Below, piece by piece: positions 62,002-64,000 of a DNA stretch of 64,000 bases (position 1 is its first letter; each line of letters opens with the position of its first letter). The stretch lies in NCBI GenBank assembly GCA_964622685.1, contig CAZUUU010000001.1:1-64000 (forward strand), read 5' to 3'. A program made the translations under genes and the position numbers. The notes beneath the pieces were generated by a model that was given only the letters and a program-made list of their open reading frames with translations, was not told where the DNA came from and did not search any database. The stretch comes from Methylibium sp964622685 (GTDB lineage Bacteria; Pseudomonadota; Gammaproteobacteria; Burkholderiales; Burkholderiaceae_C).

Positions 62002-64000
62002 ATGAACCCGACCCCCCCTGCGCCGCAGCGGCGCTTCACCCTCGCCCCGCTGGGCGCGCTCGCGGCCGGCTTCGGCCTGGCCCAGGCCGCACTGGCCCAG
62101 GACACCACGCCGGCGGCGCCGACGCCCGCCGCGTCGGCGCCGGCCGGCGTCGCACCCGCATCGCCGATGCTGCCCGCCGTCAAGGCCACGGCCGAGATCG
62201 AGCGCCAGGGCAAGGATGACTACCAGGTCAAGCGCACCCGCATCGGCAAGGGTGACCAGGAACTGCGCGACGTGCCGCAGTCGGTGACCGTCGTCACCGA
62301 GCGCCTGATGGACGACCGGCACCTCGACACGATGAAGGAGGCGCTGCGCAGCACCGCCGGCATCAGCTTCCTCGCGGCTGAAGGCGGCGAGGAAGACATC
62401 CGCCTGCGCGGCTTCTCGCTGCAGGCCGCGGGCGACGTCTTCATCGACGGCATGCGCGACCCGGCCTTCTACGACCGCGACACCTTCTTCCTCGACCGGC
62501 TCGAGCTGCTGCGCGGCTCGGCCGGCCTGCTGTTCGGCCGCGGATCCACCGGCGGCGCGGTGAACCAGGTCACCAAGTCGCCCTACCTGCTGACGCAGCA
62601 CCAGGTCGACGTGTCCGTGGGCAGCCACGGCTATGCCCGCGCGGTGGGCGACTTCAATGTCCGCCTCGGCGAGTCGAGCGCGGTGCGCTTCGGCACCATG
62701 GTCACGGCCGCCGACAACAACGGCGCCGGCAGCTCGATCGACAAGCGCGGCGTCGCCGCCGCCTGGCGTACCGGCATCGGCGAGCGCCACGAGTTCGCGG
62801 CCACGCTCTACTACCTCGACAACGACAACGGCATGAACTACGGCATGCCCTGGGCCTACCGGACGACGGCGGAAGCCAGCCTGCCCCAGGGTGTCCGCCC
62901 GGCGCCCAGCCAGCTGTTGCCGCTGGACCCCACCGCCTACTACGGCATGGCCAGCGACCGCAACGCCGGCACCGCCGCCATCCTGTCGCTGTCGCACACC
63001 TGGCGCCTGGGGGGTGACGGCGAGATCGTCACCAAGCTGCGCAAGGGCGAGTACACGCGCGACCAGCGCGCCGGCACCGTGCGCTTCGCCGGCATGGCGC
63101 TGCAACCCGGCGGCGTGCCGGCGAGCCTCGAGACCTTCGGGCCGAACACCGTGCTCACGCGCGGTCTGCAGCTCAAGATCCAGGACATGGACACGGTGCA
63201 CGCGCAGAGCGACTACACCGGCTACTTCAAGTGGTTCGGCATGCAGCACCAGGTGCAGGCCGGCATCGACGTGGCCCAGGAGAAGAAGCAGGTCTACAAC
63301 GCGCGCAACGCCGCCCAGGGCGGCGTGGTGCCGGCCAAGCCGACCACCACCGTCGGCACCCCGGACGACGGCGCCTGGATCGACGAGTCCCTGCGCGTGC
63401 TGCGCCTGGCCAACCACTACAAGAGTCGCGCCGGCGGCGTGTACGTGCAGGACATGATCGAGTTCCTGCCGAAGTGGAAGCTGCTCGCCGGCCTGCGCTA
63501 CGACTACCTGACCGGCGACTACGAGACCATCACGATCCCGAACACCGCGCCCGGCCCCGAGACGCTCACCCGCTACCGCATGACCGTCAGCGAGGTGAGC
63601 CGGCGCGCGGCGCTGCTGTTCCAGCCGAACGACCGCCTGTCCTTCCACCTGTCGGGCGCGACGTCGTTCAATACCTCGGGCGATGCCTACTCGCTGTCGA
63701 GCGCCAACGAGAACATCCCGCCGGAGCAGTCGATCAACGCCGAGCTGGGCGCACGCGTCGAATCGGCCGACCGCAACTTCACCGCTCGCGCGGCGATCTT
63801 CCGGACGACCAAGCTGCACGAGCGCAACACCGATCCGCTGCTCACCAACGTCGTCACGCTGTCGGGCAAGCGGCACGCGTCCGGACTCGAGCTCGACCTG
63901 ACCGGCCGCCTCACGCCGAACTGGGAGGTGTACGGCTCCTACATGTGGATCCCGTCGGCGAGCATCGACGTGGCCGCGAGCCCGGTCGACTCAGAGCGCC
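62002..64000 (+). CDS. TonB-dependent siderophore receptor (3' end outside window)
   Basis: The first 666 codons of an outer-membrane siderophore receptor. It has a signal peptide ending near ALAQD, an Ala/Pro linker, and a plug domain (about 65-190) with DVPQSVTVVTERLMDD, IRLRGFSLQAAGDVFIDGMRD, DRLELLRGSAGLLFGRGSTG and GGAVNQVTKSP. Beta-barrel strands follow, ending in the window at about strand 14-16 (ELDLTGRLTPNWEVYGSYMW). This is the catecholate/hydroxamate-type receptor group (like Fiu or FhuE). The Fur-like site upstream of tonB probably covers this gene too. A GGAG site precedes the ATG. Confidence 0.93.
   Translation, partial: MNPTPPAPQRRFTLAPLGALAAGFGLAQAALAQDTTPAAPTPAASAPAGVAPASPMLPAVKATAEIERQGKDDYQVKRTRIGKGDQELRDVPQSVTVVTERLMDDRHLDTMKEALRSTAGISFLAAEGGEEDIRLRGFSLQAAGDVFIDGMRDPAFYDRDTFFLDRLELLRGSAGLLFGRGSTGGAVNQVTKSPYLLTQHQVDVSVGSHGYARAVGDFNVRLGESSAVRFGTMVTAADNNGAGSSIDKRGVAAAWRTGIGERHEFAATLYYLDNDNGMNYGMPWAYRTTAEASLPQGVRPAPSQLLPLDPTAYYGMASDRNAGTAAILSLSHTWRLGGDGEIVTKLRKGEYTRDQRAGTVRFAGMALQPGGVPASLETFGPNTVLTRGLQLKIQDMDTVHAQSDYTGYFKWFGMQHQVQAGIDVAQEKKQVYNARNAAQGGVVPAKPTTTVGTPDDGAWIDESLRVLRLANHYKSRAGGVYVQDMIEFLPKWKLLAGLRYDYLTGDYETITIPNTAPGPETLTRYRMTVSEVSRRAALLFQPNDRLSFHLSGATSFNTSGDAYSLSSANENIPPEQSINAELGARVESADRNFTARAAIFRTTKLHERNTDPLLTNVVTLSGKRHASGLELDLTGRLTPNWEVYGSYMWIPSASIDVAASPVDSER

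Overview
The window is GC-rich bacterial DNA with very dense genes. Codon third positions are almost all G or C, so long open frames appear on every strand and most of them are shadows. Gene content points to a betaproteobacterium of the order Burkholderiales (Rubrivivax/Leptothrix/Roseateles-like). The main reasons are twin Bug-type (tripartite tricarboxylate transporter family) binding proteins, a PEP-CTERM protein, GTP-dependent PEP carboxykinase, a TonB/ExbB/ExbD locus with a Fur-like site, and genes that start just downstream of a -10-like hexamer. This is inference; there is no rRNA marker, tRNA, CRISPR array, insertion sequence or phage gene in the window.

Layout. 1-8.4 kb: the 5' end of a TonB-dependent receptor, a His-rich exported protein, an EamA exporter with a glutathione S-transferase, an S9 peptidase, an aromatic/aspartate aminotransferase, a glutathione peroxidase, a receiver-domain protein and a NitT/TauT-type binding protein. 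8.5-17.1 kb: an OPT transporter, an HDOD protein, an Old Yellow Enzyme reductase with a tautomerase, a GlxA-type AraC regulator divergent from a Tat-exported dienelactone hydrolase, and two divergent Bug proteins that share a 34-bp repeat in frame. 17.2-23.9 kb: a signalling block with a GAF-PAS-PAS hybrid histidine kinase facing two overlapping TPR-GGDEF cyclases. 24.1-28.6 kb: two small unknown genes, a TetR repressor with two matching operators controlling a 37-residue membrane peptide plus hydrolase, and a SCO/methanethiol oxidase pair. 28.7-41.6 kb: an LCAT-type lipoprotein lipase, a YejBEF-like peptide ABC transporter divergent from three tandem family-5 binding proteins, and acetoacetyl-CoA synthetase. 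41.7-51 kb: a PEP-CTERM protein, flavin reductase/MaoC, a thioredoxin lipoprotein, an MmcB-like nuclease-fold protein, TetR, metallophosphoesterase, SEC-C protein, two small proteins behind a palindromic promoter, and pckG. 51-64 kb: a TupA-like protein with a MOSC protein, rlmJ, an HTH regulator divergent from an SPFH protein, an MFS-acyltransferase fusion, a CAAX-protease-like protein, a PaiB-like protein, tgt, tonB-exbB-exbD and the first 666 codons of a siderophore receptor.

How parts work together. tonB-exbB-exbD and the downstream receptor form an iron-responsive outer-membrane uptake unit. The three binding proteins at 34.1-39.5 kb probably feed the divergent permease/ATPase genes. SCO probably supplies copper to the methanethiol oxidase. 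The PEP-CTERM protein and the CAAX-like protease suggest an exosortase system elsewhere in the genome. The two diguanylate cyclases and the hybrid kinase look like one signalling neighbourhood. The most unusual observations are the shared in-frame repeat in the two Bug genes, the TetR/37-residue peptide/hydrolase module, the CX5C SCO protein beside mtoX, the symmetric control region between the peptide-transporter operons, and several probably leaderless genes.
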